In this document: one piece after another, positions 5,077 through 5,191 of the stretch | How positions within the stretch are numbered: the first letter of the stretch is position 1 | How the letters are laid out: the number at the start of each line of letters is the position of its first letter | Assembly (NCBI GenBank): GCA_004322375.1 | Contig: SCUC01000422.1 | Span: 1 to 5,191, forward strand | Direction: 5' to 3' | DNA from: Bacteroidota bacterium | Lineage (GTDB): Bacteria; Bacteroidota; Ignavibacteria; UBA10030; SZUA-254 | DNA length: 5,191 bases | Translations under genes and position numbers: made by a program | The notes under the pieces: model-generated | What the model was told of the DNA's origin: nothing | Database searches by the model: none | The model's input: the letters and a program-made list of their open reading frames with translations, nothing else

Positions 5077-5191
5077 CAATGCTGTCAGGTTAAGGAAAAA
5101 GCAGAGGAATTTAAAAATCAAGGAAGTGGTTATATATTCTAAAAAGCCATGATAAAAACACCAGTTATTAGAACAGATTTATGCCAAGATA
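5077..5191. other. Right edge, no supportable gene
   Basis: AT-rich sequence. An ATG at 5149 is open to the edge for only 14 codons and has no good ribosome site. A minus-strand frame entering from the right edge stops at 5139-5141 after 17 codons. Either could be a fragment of a neighbouring gene, but the window is too short to decide. Confidence 0.3.

Noticed and set aside
5149..5191. Gene start at the right edge (MIKTPVIRTDL)
   Set aside because: Only 14 codons are visible, with no clear ribosome site; too short to support.

Overview
The window holds two complete, same-strand (minus) paralogous genes for large secreted surface proteins, plus intergenic DNA rich in hairpins. Both proteins have a Sec signal peptide ending in F-G/A-Q, one fibronectin type III-like domain, four carboxypeptidase-regulatory-like beta-sandwich repeats, and a C-terminal type IX secretion system (T9SS) type A sorting domain starting YRLNQNYPNPFNPGT. 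That signature points to the Bacteroidetes/Chlorobi (FCB) group. The NQNYPNPFNP form is especially common in Ignavibacteria/Kapabacteria-like lineages, but the genus cannot be told from this window.

Layout, left to right. Bases 1-218 contain a frame that is open from the left edge and may be the tail of a plus-strand gene (weak). Bases 283-317 are a clear minus-strand intrinsic terminator for the first paralogue (CDS 343-2301). Bases 2302-2848 are intergenic. They hold the first paralogue's ribosome site, a putative promoter and upstream box, then a minus-strand terminator-like hairpin with a GAAA tetraloop (2533-2556), two sets of competing hairpins (2585-2660), a perfect 30-bp palindrome (2737-2766) and a short direct repeat at the stop of the second paralogue. 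The second paralogue is CDS 2849-4732. Bases 4733-5191 carry its ribosome site, a putative promoter and the same upstream box, then a GC-rich palindromic repeat (about 4991-5076). No supportable gene was seen to the right edge.

The genes run right to left, each with its own leader and probable terminator, so they look like a tandem duplication with separate transcription units rather than a tight operon. Both leaders keep the same bipartite motif at the same internal spacing while the sequence between the blocks has diverged, which suggests shared control. Both products are expected to cross the inner membrane by Sec and the outer membrane by T9SS and to end on the cell surface or outside. 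The main difference is in loops: the 343-2301 product has gained an Asp/His/Cys-rich insertion and a Trp-rich loop that its paralogue lacks. No RNA genes, CRISPR array, transposase or phage genes were seen.
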